From: Gammaproteobacteria bacterium
GTDB taxonomy: Bacteria; Pseudomonadota; Gammaproteobacteria; BMS3Bbin11
Direction of reading: 5' to 3'
Assembly: GCA_030617565.1 (NCBI GenBank)
Contig: JAUWVE010000006.1
Location: 1 to 23,469, forward strand
Length of the DNA stretch: 23,469 bases
The notes beneath the pieces were generated by a model. That model did not search any database, was not told where the DNA came from, and saw nothing but the letters and a program-made list of their open reading frames with translations. The position numbers and the translations under genes are program-made. The number at the start of each line of letters is the position of its first letter. Positions within the stretch are counted from its first letter, which is position 1. Positions 15,347-22,858 of this stretch are shown here, piece after piece.

Positions 15347-16450
15347 TTATTCTTCAGCGCCAAGCTTTACAGCTCGCCGCTGCCTTACATCCATCTGTTC
15401 CGGTGAATTATACCGTTCCAGTCCTGCCATCCAGTTTCGGGTTTCATTCTCGACAATATCAACCAGCATTTCAATATGTCCGGACTGCGCATTCAGTGCA
15501 GAAATATATTGATATCTTTCACCACCGGCATTCAGAAACACGTCTCTATTATGCTCCGCCACCTCTTCCAGCGTCTCCAGGCAATCCGCGGCGAAGCCCG
15601 GGCAAACCACATCAACAGACAGAACACCTGATGCGGGTAGCATACTGAGTGTTTTGTTCAGATAAGGCTGTAGCCAGGGCTCCCTGCCAAATCGTGATTG
15701 AAAAACTGTCTGCCAGGCATCGTCTTCCAGCCCCAGGCGATCAGCAAGTAACCGTGCCGTTTTCATGCATTCACAATAATACGGATCACCAGCACGGTGA
15801 TAGCGTTGCGGTAATCCATGAAAGGACATCAATAGCTGCTGTCCCCTGCCATCTTTCTGCCAGCTTGCCTCTATGCTCATTGCCAGGGCCTCTATGTATG
15901 ATGACCTGTCATGGTAATGCATGGGTATGCGCAGTTGCGGCAGCATGCGCCAGGATTTCAATATTCGTGTAACTTCATCAAAAACCGATGCTGTGGTAGT
16001 GGCAGAATACTGTGGAAACATCGGGATAACCAGCAAATAACGGCAATGCTGCTGGCGAAATTCCTCCATCACATTTCGAATCGCAGGTTTGCCATAGCGC
16101 ATGGCTAGTGAAACTTTGTACCGCTCAGGAAAATGCCCATCCAGTTCGATCTGTAAAGCATCTGCCTGGGCCTGCGAATAAACGAGTAATGGTGATCCAT
16201 CCTGTCGCCAGACTGTTTTATATGCCCGCGCAACTTTGCGTGGCCGAAAACGCAAAATAAACAGATGCATCACCAGCCACCATAGAAAACGGGGGAATTC
16301 TACTACCCGAGGATCAGACAGAAACTCATCAAGGTAGCGACGCACAGCGCTAACCGATGTATCATCCGGAGTACCCAGGTTGACCAGCATAACGCCTATC
16401 CGGGCCTGCTTATCGTGTTTAAAATCTTCAGCGCCGGCAAAAGTACTCAT
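15347..16450 (-). CDS. hemH: ferrochelatase
   Basis: Ferrochelatase inserts Fe2+ into protoporphyrin IX, the last step of protoheme synthesis, at the inner face of the cytoplasmic membrane. The 367-residue protein opens with GVMLVNLGTPDDTSVSAVRRYLDEF and carries family motifs: IPMFPQYSATTTAS, the catalytic H211 in SFHGLPQRY and E292 in CLETLEE. The PYYCECMKTA segment is also typical. The start ATG is at 16450 with only a weak GGA upstream. It is transcribed away from rpfF across a gap of 432 bp and is followed closely by the exported MBL hydrolase. Confidence 0.96.
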   Translation of the reverse strand: MSTFAGAEDFKHDKQARIGVMLVNLGTPDDTSVSAVRRYLDEFLSDPRVVEFPRFLWWLVMHLFILRFRPRKVARAYKTVWRQDGSPLLVYSQAQADALQIELDGHFPERYKVSLAMRYGKPAIRNVMEEFRQQHCRYLLVIPMFPQYSATTTASVFDEVTRILKSWRMLPQLRIPMHYHDRSSYIEALAMSIEASWQKDGRGQQLLMSFHGLPQRYHRAGDPYYCECMKTARLLADRLGLEDDAWQTVFQSRFGREPWLQPYLNKTLSMLPASGVLSVDVVCPGFAADCLETLEEVAEHNRDVFLNAGGERYQYISALNAQSGHIEMLVDIVENETRNWMAGLERYNSPEQMDVRQRRAVKLGAEE

Positions 16451-16882
16451 CAGTAAAGTATCCGTTAGTTTAAAAGACTATAGATTTTACACGCAGTGCC
16501 TGGACAATCCTATACAGACACAATAAGCTAACATCAGAAAAAATCATAAAAGCCGTTTTCTTTTTCTCGCTGCCCTTGCCCTGAATCTTCTTCGGCTCTA
16601 GCCCGCTAGTAGAATTGCATTTCCACATCGTGGATGCGCAAATCATCATTAGCAACAATTACTTACATAATTCTGGCAAACATCCAACAGCCTTGCAAAA
16701 CTTTTTTACTCGTTTTCATAACACTCTTTTAAAGCCTCCCCTTTATCAGATAGAGGTTGCAATCTGTCAAATCAGACTTGCATTAATGATGGTTTCTCAT
16801 TAACACTAGTATTCACTGCTTGTCCATTGGGCAACAGTTAGACAAAAAACTACCCGAGTTTTACCTACATAAGGAGTACGCC
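16451..16882. other. long divergent gap between hemH and rpfF
   Basis: These 432 bp separate divergent hemH and rpfF. I find no convincing gene: the minus ORF at 16470-16658 and plus ORF at 16615-16803 have low-complexity, unfamiliar products and no ribosome sites. The region is AT-rich next to rpfF. Around 16747-16776 there are repeated CAGAT/ATCTG words (CAGAT 16747-16751, ATCTG 16762-16766, TCAGA 16772-16776) that could form small hairpins or an operator. No promoter matches the consensus well. Confidence 0.4.
16871..16876 (+). promoter_or_regulatory. ribosome binding site fixing the rpfF start
   Basis: AAGGAG lies six bases before the ATG at 16883, an almost ideal Shine-Dalgarno site. 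It decides for this ATG over the in-frame TTG at 16820, which would add 21 residues without a visible ribosome site. Confidence 0.8.
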
Positions 16883-17761
16883 ATGAACGGAATGAATGCG
16901 CTAGTTCTGCAATCCCCTGAGATGCCTGCAGAAGAGTATGCACAGCTTAAAACCTACTACGACGAAAAGTATCAGGCAATGTGGTATCACCTGGATCCGA
17001 AACCTCGTCCCTGTGTTACCTGGCAATTGCTGAATGACCTGAAGCAGTTTCACCGTGATCTGTATTCTGTCATTGATCACCCGGACGGCCCCACCATCAA
17101 ATACCTGATACTCGGTTCAAACTCACCAGATGTGTTCAATCTTGGTGGTGACCTGAAACTGTTTAAAGAACTGATCGAAACGCGCAGCCGTGAGGCATTG
17201 TTCGAGTATGGCAAGGCATGTATTGACACCATGTACCCCCATCATATCGAACTCGAGCGAGATCTGACGTCTATCACCTTGCTGCAGGGCGATGCACTGG
17301 GCGGCGGTCTTGAGGCTGCATTATCCAGCAGCGTGATCATAGCCGAGAAGGGTATCAAGATGGGTTTCCCTGAAATCCTGTTTAATCTGTTTCCAGGCAT
17401 GGGTGCTTACAGTTTTTTATCGCGCAAGCTGAATTCACGTATGGCGAAAGAAATCATTCTCAGCGGCAAGCTCTATCAGGCCGAAGAGTTTTACGAAATG
17501 GGGCTGATCGATGTGCTGGTTGAGAAAGGTGAAGGCGAACATGCCGTATATGACTATATCCGTAAGGAAAACCGTTCCCGCAATGGAATCACAGCCCTGC
17601 GCGCCGCTGCACGACGTGTTGAGCAGGTGACGTATGAAGAACTGGTCGACATCGTCAAGATATGGGTCGATGCGGCACTTAAGCTCGAGCGGAAGGATTT
17701 GCGGATGATGGAAAGGCTCGTCGCCCGACAGTCAAGAAGTGCGCTGAAGGCGACTGCCTGA
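16883..17761 (+). CDS. rpfF: DSF synthase RpfF (crotonase family)
   Basis: RpfF makes diffusible signal factor, a cis-2-unsaturated fatty acid, by dehydrating 3-hydroxyacyl-ACP and releasing the acid by thioester cleavage. With the ATG at 16883 the protein has 292 residues, close to the 289 of Xanthomonas RpfF. The crotonase core shows FNLGGDLKLF at 85-94, where backbone amides form the oxyanion hole, then GDALGGGLEAALS at 136-148 and MGFPEILFNLFPGMGAYSFLSRK from 160. Glu144 and Glu164 align with the two catalytic glutamates, E141 and E161, of the Xanthomonas enzyme with a constant shift of three. The gene faces rpfC, leaving an 81-bp gap, as in Xanthomonas. The acyl-CoA ligase gene rpfB is not beside it. 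A plain enoyl-CoA hydratase is the alternative, but the rpfC/rpfG context makes that unlikely. Confidence 0.95.
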   Translation: MNGMNALVLQSPEMPAEEYAQLKTYYDEKYQAMWYHLDPKPRPCVTWQLLNDLKQFHRDLYSVIDHPDGPTIKYLILGSNSPDVFNLGGDLKLFKELIETRSREALFEYGKACIDTMYPHHIELERDLTSITLLQGDALGGGLEAALSSSVIIAEKGIKMGFPEILFNLFPGMGAYSFLSRKLNSRMAKEIILSGKLYQAEEFYEMGLIDVLVEKGEGEHAVYDYIRKENRSRNGITALRAAARRVEQVTYEELVDIVKIWVDAALKLERKDLRMMERLVARQSRSALKATA

Positions 17762-17802
17762 TACAGAAAGACACTAGCTGGCTACGTCAAGGTCCCCGTC
17801 GT

Positions 17803-17836
17803 GCCGGGAAAAGTCCTGTTTTGTGGCTTTCCCCGC
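17803..17836. terminator. possible bidirectional hairpin between rpfF and rpfC
   Basis: GCCGGGAAAAG (17803-17813) pairs with CTTTCCCCGC (17827-17836) with one mismatch and one bulge around a 13-base loop, in the gap between the convergent genes. A run of T after the stem is lacking on both strands, so intrinsic termination is only a suggestion. Confidence 0.3.
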
Positions 17837-17842
17837 CTATAA

Positions 17843-20383
17843 CTAGAGATTAGCTTCTCGGCACTGGGCAACGAACTCCTTCAGCATGAGTCGGCTATTG
17901 TCAAATGTATGCTGTACTTCCTTGAGTAACTCAGCAGGAGTACTGGCCGTCATTTCAAACGGTTTTAGCTGCCTGATCTCGATACACTGATTGACCAGTC
18001 TGTATGCACCGAACTCACTCGCACTGCCTCGCAGGGCATGCGCTGCATCTTGCAATGCCGGATAATCGTGCTCAATAACTGCACGCCGCATTTTTTTTAC
18101 CAACAACTCTGCATCATGGCCAAAGCTTACCACCAGTTCTTCAAAAAACTCGATACCAGACCCCAGCCGCAAAAGCCCCCTGAGGGCTTTTTCATCAATA
18201 AGAATCTCTTCATGTATCGGCGCTCTGTCAGGTGGATGTGCATCGGTGAGTACTGATTCAACCACCCCTCCTTTTACATCTTTGCGTGACAGGCGAGCAA
18301 TCGTTTCCAGCAGCAAGTGTGATTTAACCGGTTTGGTCAGATAGGCATCAGCACCTTCTTTTTCACACCTCTCTAACGCTGCCTTGGTCGCGTCTGCAGT
18401 CACAATTATTACTGGGACATGCCGCTCAATCTCCATAAATCGAGCAACTTTCATAGCTTCCAGGCCTCCCATTTCCGGCATATTCATATCAAACAACATC
18501 AAATCATATCCCTGCCTGAACTGCTCAATAGCATTGACCGCTGCAATGCCATTCGACACGACAGTGACCTCATGTCCAACGCCTTCGAGGATGCCGCGCA
18601 AAACCTGCTGATTGGTTTCATTGTCTTCCGCTACCAGTATATGCAAGCTGCGTGCCTGCCCGTCCATCTGGCGCTGGTAGTGCTCAGCCAGTGATACAAC
18701 GTTATCCGGAACCGCATGCTCGGCACGAGCCGCATGCAGGGCACTATATAACAGGCGACTGTCTGGAATGCCGTGCAACACGGATGAATATCCTTCGCCC
18801 AGATAATAGAGGTCGTTGGATTCGTCCTGATGCTGCAGCAGCACCAGCGAGATGCTATCCAGCAAAGGTTCGGCACGTACCACGCGGGCAAATTGCTCTG
18901 CAGCGACATCCAGCGTCTGCTGTTCTATCAACACAACGCTGAACGGCTGGCCGCTCTCACTTGCTGAGATCAAACTGGCAATGGCTCTGGCAGAAGTTTC
19001 CTCTGTCTCCACAATCATGTCCCAATGCTTGAATGAAGAGGAAAACGTACGCTTCGTCGCATCAGATACCAGCAGCAGAGCACGTGTATCTTGCATGCGC
19101 TGTTCGTGACTTTCCTTGCTGTCCTGTTGCACGTCCAGCGTAACCTCTACCCAGAAGCAGGTTCCCTTACCCAGCTGGCTGTCCAGCCCGATAGTACCAC
19201 CCATCAGCTCTCCCAGCTGGCGGGCAATCGCCGTACCCAGGCCTGTGCCGCCGAAGCGTCTCGTCGTTGAAGCATCGACCTGCTGGAAGCTCTCGAATAG
19301 TGTTGTTTGATCTTTTTCTGCTATGCCAACCCCGGTATCTTCAACCTCAATGCGCAACTGGACATTTTCACCTGTTGTACTCACTGGCAACACACGCAGC
19401 TCTACACTGCCATCAGATGTGAACTTGATGGCATTGCCTATCAAATTGATGAGCACCTGGCGTAAATGAAAGGAATCACCATATAACATGAAGGGAGTGC
19501 TGGGGTCGATATGCGCAGAAAACTTCAGCCCTTTCGTACGGGCCTGGTGAATAAACAGATTGGCCGTATCAGAGACCAGTCTATGCAGATCAAATTCAAC
19601 CCGCTCGATGACGATCTTGCCAGCCTCAATACGGGAGAAATCAAGTATGTTCTCAATCACGCCAAGCAGAATGCCTGCCGATGCCTGGATGCTGTTTGCC
19701 AGTTCCCGCTGCTTGCGTGACAGCGGAGTATCCATCAACAGATCACTCATACCGATAACGCCATTTAGCGGCGTACGCAGCTCATGGCTCATATTGGCCA
19801 GGAACTTGCTTTTTGCCCTGCTGGCATCCCTGGCCTGAATTATGGCCAGATGCAGTCGCTTAATCAGAAACCCCAGATAGAACGGTATCAGGGTCAGCAT
19901 AATCAACATGGTAATGCTGAAGTTCGTAGATGACTGCCACAAACCACCGTACCACAACACGAGTGAGAATCCAGCCAGGCTCATTAGCGTTGTCAGGATG
20001 AGATATTTCAGACCATAGCGGAAGCCATAACCAACGATGACCCAGAGATAAACAGCAACCAGAGGCATACCCCCTTCACCTGTCATGTACAGGATCAGCG
20101 AGACCGCAGTGATGTCTGCAACCGCGCCCACTACGCGACGCAGCCTGGAGATTCCCGGGTAAACAAAGACCGAGCCTAATAGCAGCATGGCGATCGATAT
20201 GTAAGCGATGGCAATAGCCAGTATCTGATCGTGTTGCTGGCCACTGCCTGTAAACCAGGGCGAGATCAGGTATAGAGAGACCAGCACACCGATCGTAGCC
20301 CGGTTGAACACCGGACCATGTTCAGCTTCACTGAATTTCTTCAGATAGCGGGCAGCAATCGTATTGGGTAATTCATTACTCAT
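17843..20383 (-). CDS. rpfC: hybrid sensor kinase RpfC (DSF sensor)
   Basis: RpfC senses DSF in the inner membrane and relays phosphate to RpfG. The 846-residue protein has a short N-terminal tail, five or six membrane helices (about 30-175) and HisKA with H200 in ANMSHELRTPLNG. The HATPase domain has N317, D349 in EDTGVGI and the GGTGLGTAIA box at 378-387. A receiver has acidic E586-D587 and phospho-acceptor D632 in LFDMNMPEMGG, and the Hpt domain has H782 in HALRGSASEFGA. The GLGT form of the G2 box also recalls Xanthomonas RpfC. The protein is about 120 residues longer than Xanthomonas RpfC (726). The excess is residues about 433-552, a receiver-like segment lacking the phospho-Asp. The gene is 57 bp downstream of rpfG and converges with rpfF. 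Confidence 0.92.
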   Translation of the reverse strand: MSNELPNTIAARYLKKFSEAEHGPVFNRATIGVLVSLYLISPWFTGSGQQHDQILAIAIAYISIAMLLLGSVFVYPGISRLRRVVGAVADITAVSLILYMTGEGGMPLVAVYLWVIVGYGFRYGLKYLILTTLMSLAGFSLVLWYGGLWQSSTNFSITMLIMLTLIPFYLGFLIKRLHLAIIQARDASRAKSKFLANMSHELRTPLNGVIGMSDLLMDTPLSRKQRELANSIQASAGILLGVIENILDFSRIEAGKIVIERVEFDLHRLVSDTANLFIHQARTKGLKFSAHIDPSTPFMLYGDSFHLRQVLINLIGNAIKFTSDGSVELRVLPVSTTGENVQLRIEVEDTGVGIAEKDQTTLFESFQQVDASTTRRFGGTGLGTAIARQLGELMGGTIGLDSQLGKGTCFWVEVTLDVQQDSKESHEQRMQDTRALLLVSDATKRTFSSSFKHWDMIVETEETSARAIASLISASESGQPFSVVLIEQQTLDVAAEQFARVVRAEPLLDSISLVLLQHQDESNDLYYLGEGYSSVLHGIPDSRLLYSALHAARAEHAVPDNVVSLAEHYQRQMDGQARSLHILVAEDNETNQQVLRGILEGVGHEVTVVSNGIAAVNAIEQFRQGYDLMLFDMNMPEMGGLEAMKVARFMEIERHVPVIIVTADATKAALERCEKEGADAYLTKPVKSHLLLETIARLSRKDVKGGVVESVLTDAHPPDRAPIHEEILIDEKALRGLLRLGSGIEFFEELVVSFGHDAELLVKKMRRAVIEHDYPALQDAAHALRGSASEFGAYRLVNQCIEIRQLKPFEMTASTPAELLKEVQHTFDNSRLMLKEFVAQCREANL

Positions 20384-20440
20384 GGTGCCGGACTTAAAAA
20401 TTTGTTGCCCTGAGTACTGGTCAGGGTGCCGGAACTGAAT

Positions 20441-21493
20441 CTAGTCATCACTGAGTTCATCCTGGATTTGCCTGATCTTCTCGAGGTTTTCAAGGAATGC
20501 CTCGACGACATCGGGATCCATGTGAGAGCCCGATGCATTGCGTATATAACCGACGGCATCTTCTAACGACCAGGCTTCCTTGTAGGGGCGCCGGGTGGTC
20601 AGTGCATCAAATACATCGACTACCGCCACTATACGTCCTGCCAGCGAAATGGCATCACCCTTCAGACCTCTCGGATATCCCGTACCATCATACTTCTCAT
20701 GGTGGCTGAGTGCGATCTCTGCACCAAGATTGATGTAGCGGGATGGACTATCCTTGAGGATCTCATGACCGATACCAGGATGCTCCTGCATTATTTCAAT
20801 CTCCTGCTCATTCAGCGGCCCTTCCTTCAGTAAAATACTGTCCGGTATCCCCACTTTTCCAATGTCATGCATTGGGGCGGCCAATTCTAATTCTTCACAG
20901 TCACGCGGTGAAAGCTGCAATGCTTCGGCCAGTAATCGAGTGTAACGTGCTATTCGGAGTACATGATTGCCGGTTCCTTCATCCCTGTATTCACCAGCCT
21001 TCGCGAGCCGCAGCAGTGTTTCGCGTTCACGCGCCTGGATTTCACGGGTTCCCTTTACCACCTGCTCTTCCAGCCATTTTGCACGATTATTGATGATCTT
21101 CTGTTGTTGGCGCATTTTAAGCAGGTTCTTGCAGCGCGCCCGGCATTCATACTGGTCAATCGGCCTGGTCAGGAAATCCGTCGCACCGGCATCCAGCGCC
21201 TGATAGCGAACCGTGAGTTCTTCGATGACTGTAACGACAACCACGGGGACATCGCGGCAACTGCTGATGGCCCGGACCTCCCTTATGAATTGTATGCCAT
21301 CCATGTCGGGCATCTTGTAGTCTGTCAGAATGAGGTCAGGGGTACGCGACTGAATACATTCAATTGCATCGAATGGAGAGGAAAACACCTTGATTTCAAT
21401 ATTCGGATCGATATCTCTAATAATCTGCTTAAGAATCTGTCGACCCGTACTCTGGTCATCGACAATGACAACGCTGGACTTATTCAAAGGCAT
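20441..21493 (-). CDS. rpfG: REC-HD-GYP c-di-GMP phosphodiesterase RpfG
   Basis: RpfG is the cytoplasmic output of DSF sensing and degrades cyclic di-GMP. Numbered from the Met encoded at 21493, the 350-residue protein has a receiver (D12-D13 acidic pair, phospho-acceptor D58 in LILTDYKMPDMDG), a helical linker and an HD-GYP domain. That domain carries HDIGKVGIP (H209, D210), H238, HHEKYDGTGYP (H264, H265) and an intact GYP at 272-274, so it should be catalytically active. The start is uncertain. The ATG at 21493 has a GAGG six bases upstream, while in-frame starts at 21541, 21556, 21589 and a GTG at 21625 would lengthen the tail without good ribosome sites. It heads the rpfG-rpfC pair. The rpfH gene found between them in Xanthomonas is absent. 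Confidence 0.92.
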   Translation of the reverse strand: MPLNKSSVVIVDDQSTGRQILKQIIRDIDPNIEIKVFSSPFDAIECIQSRTPDLILTDYKMPDMDGIQFIREVRAISSCRDVPVVVVTVIEELTVRYQALDAGATDFLTRPIDQYECRARCKNLLKMRQQQKIINNRAKWLEEQVVKGTREIQARERETLLRLAKAGEYRDEGTGNHVLRIARYTRLLAEALQLSPRDCEELELAAPMHDIGKVGIPDSILLKEGPLNEQEIEIMQEHPGIGHEILKDSPSRYINLGAEIALSHHEKYDGTGYPRGLKGDAISLAGRIVAVVDVFDALTTRRPYKEAWSLEDAVGYIRNASGSHMDPDVVEAFLENLEKIRQIQDELSDD

Positions 21494-21713
21494 CTGTGGC
21501 CTCGAAAAGTCAGATTCCGAATCGATTACAGTTAATTTCATGTGTTCTGTTGCCATTTCATATAATCTGTAGCATTTATTAACTGTCATACTACAAAAGT
21601 AGGGTAGACTCCAATATTTTTCCACATAAATTTTTATGCTCAGGGTGATTAGCAGTTATTTTACCGGAAAATTCTCAGCTGCCTCCGTTTACCGCGACAG
21701 TATTTCCCGGCAA

Positions 21714-21728
21714 ACAGAAGATTTCTGT
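21714..21728. promoter_or_regulatory. short perfect inverted repeat before the dehydrogenase gene
   Basis: ACAGAA-GAT-TTCTGT is a perfect 6-bp inverted repeat in the divergent gap between rpfG and the dehydrogenase gene, 37 bp before the dehydrogenase ATG. It could be an operator for either gene. No regulator is identified. Confidence 0.25.
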
Positions 21729-21765
21729 CTTTCATAGAGCACCTCAGCATCTGTCCTAAGCAAAC

Positions 21766-22731
21766 ATGAAAAAAGCCGTTTTTCTTGATCTGGCGACCAT
21801 TGGCCCGGGAGACCTGTCGCTGCTGCCATTCGAAGACCTGCCTCTTTCCTGGGTGTACTACGACTCTACACCCCCTGAAAAATTGTATAACCGGATAAGA
21901 GGTGCGGAAATTATCATCACCAACAAGTGCAAACTAAGTGCTGACTCACTCAAGCATGCCCCGCTACTGAGATACGTCTGTGCGGCGGCTACCGGTTTCA
22001 ACCATATCGACGTCGATGCGGCTTACCGCAAAGGCATAGCCGTTTCCAATGTCCGTGATTATGCCACGCCTTCTGTTGTACAACACGTTTATGCCCTGAT
22101 TCTGTCACTATCTACCAGACTTATGGATTATCACTCTGCTATTAAGGATGGGGCCTGGCAGCGCAGTGAAAACTTCTGCCTGCTGGACTATCCAATTGAA
22201 GAGGTCTCGGGTAAAACACTGGGTATCATTGGCTATGGGACACTGGGACAGGCGGTTGCGAAAGTGGCTCCTGCACTGGGCATGGAGGTCCTGATCTGCC
22301 AGCACCTTCATAGCGGCGCTGAGTCTGGCCGCCTTGAGCTTGAAGAACTGCTTTCCACCGCTGACATCATTAGCCTGCACCTGCCACTGAATGAAAAAAC
22401 GACCAGGCTGATCGGTGAACGCGAAATATCTCTGATGAAACCGGGTTCCCTGCTGATCAATACCAGTCGTGGCGGTATTGTAGATGAAAAGGCGCTGGCT
22501 GATGCATTGAAACTAAAGCATATAGGCGGTGCAGGCATTGACGTCCTGGCGGCAGAGCCACCAGTCGATGGCAGCCCACTATTAGAGGTAAATATTCCAA
22601 ACCTGATCATCACGCCGCATACGGCCTGGGCCAGCAGACAGAGTCGGCAGCGGCTGGTTGATCAGGTTGCAGATAATATCCGGTCTTTTCTTGCTGGCGA
22701 TATCGCTTACCGTGTTGGCCAGGCTTTATAG
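21766..22731 (+). CDS. D-2-hydroxyacid dehydrogenase, glycerate dehydrogenase type
   Basis: This 321-residue cytoplasmic oxidoreductase is of the D-isomer-specific 2-hydroxyacid dehydrogenase family and closest by eye to HprA-type glycerate/hydroxypyruvate reductases (opening KKAVFLDLATIGPGDLSLL, then NFCLLDYPIEEVSGKTLGI). The catalytic residues R235 (NTSRGG), E264 (AAEPP) and H285 (TPHTAW) are present, and the nucleotide-binding GYGTLG spans 156-161. The second strand ends VLICQH, without the acidic residue that usually favours NAD, so NADP use is possible. The ATG is clear but the ribosome site is weak. It is divergent from rpfG and converges with the symporter gene. A link with DSF signalling is not evident. 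Confidence 0.9.
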   Translation: MKKAVFLDLATIGPGDLSLLPFEDLPLSWVYYDSTPPEKLYNRIRGAEIIITNKCKLSADSLKHAPLLRYVCAAATGFNHIDVDAAYRKGIAVSNVRDYATPSVVQHVYALILSLSTRLMDYHSAIKDGAWQRSENFCLLDYPIEEVSGKTLGIIGYGTLGQAVAKVAPALGMEVLICQHLHSGAESGRLELEELLSTADIISLHLPLNEKTTRLIGEREISLMKPGSLLINTSRGGIVDEKALADALKLKHIGGAGIDVLAAEPPVDGSPLLEVNIPNLIITPHTAWASRQSRQRLVDQVADNIRSFLAGDIAYRVGQAL

Positions 22732-22858
22732 GTCTTTTATTCTCACTCGCCAGCATTAGTCTTTATCTGGAAAGTATGTTTTCACACAACCCTGATTCAA
22801 ACAGAAAGCCTGCATCTTTGATTGAATACTTGTAGGGTAAAGTTAAACTGCCCATTTA

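Noticed and set aside
15649..15972. Plus-strand ORF of 107 codons opposite hemH
   Set aside because: It is antisense to conserved ferrochelatase motifs, with no sign of a separate gene.
16470..16658. Minus-strand ORF of 62 codons upstream of hemH
   Set aside because: It has a low-information product, no ribosome site and no family resemblance; left as intergenic.
16820..16882. N-terminal extension of RpfF from the TTG at 16820
   Set aside because: The ATG at 16883 has an ideal AAGGAG six bases upstream and gives the family length; the extension has neither.
20963..21535. Plus-strand ORF of 190 codons opposite rpfG
   Set aside because: It is antisense to the conserved REC and HD-GYP coding region, whose motifs are unambiguous; its own product has no recognisable feature.
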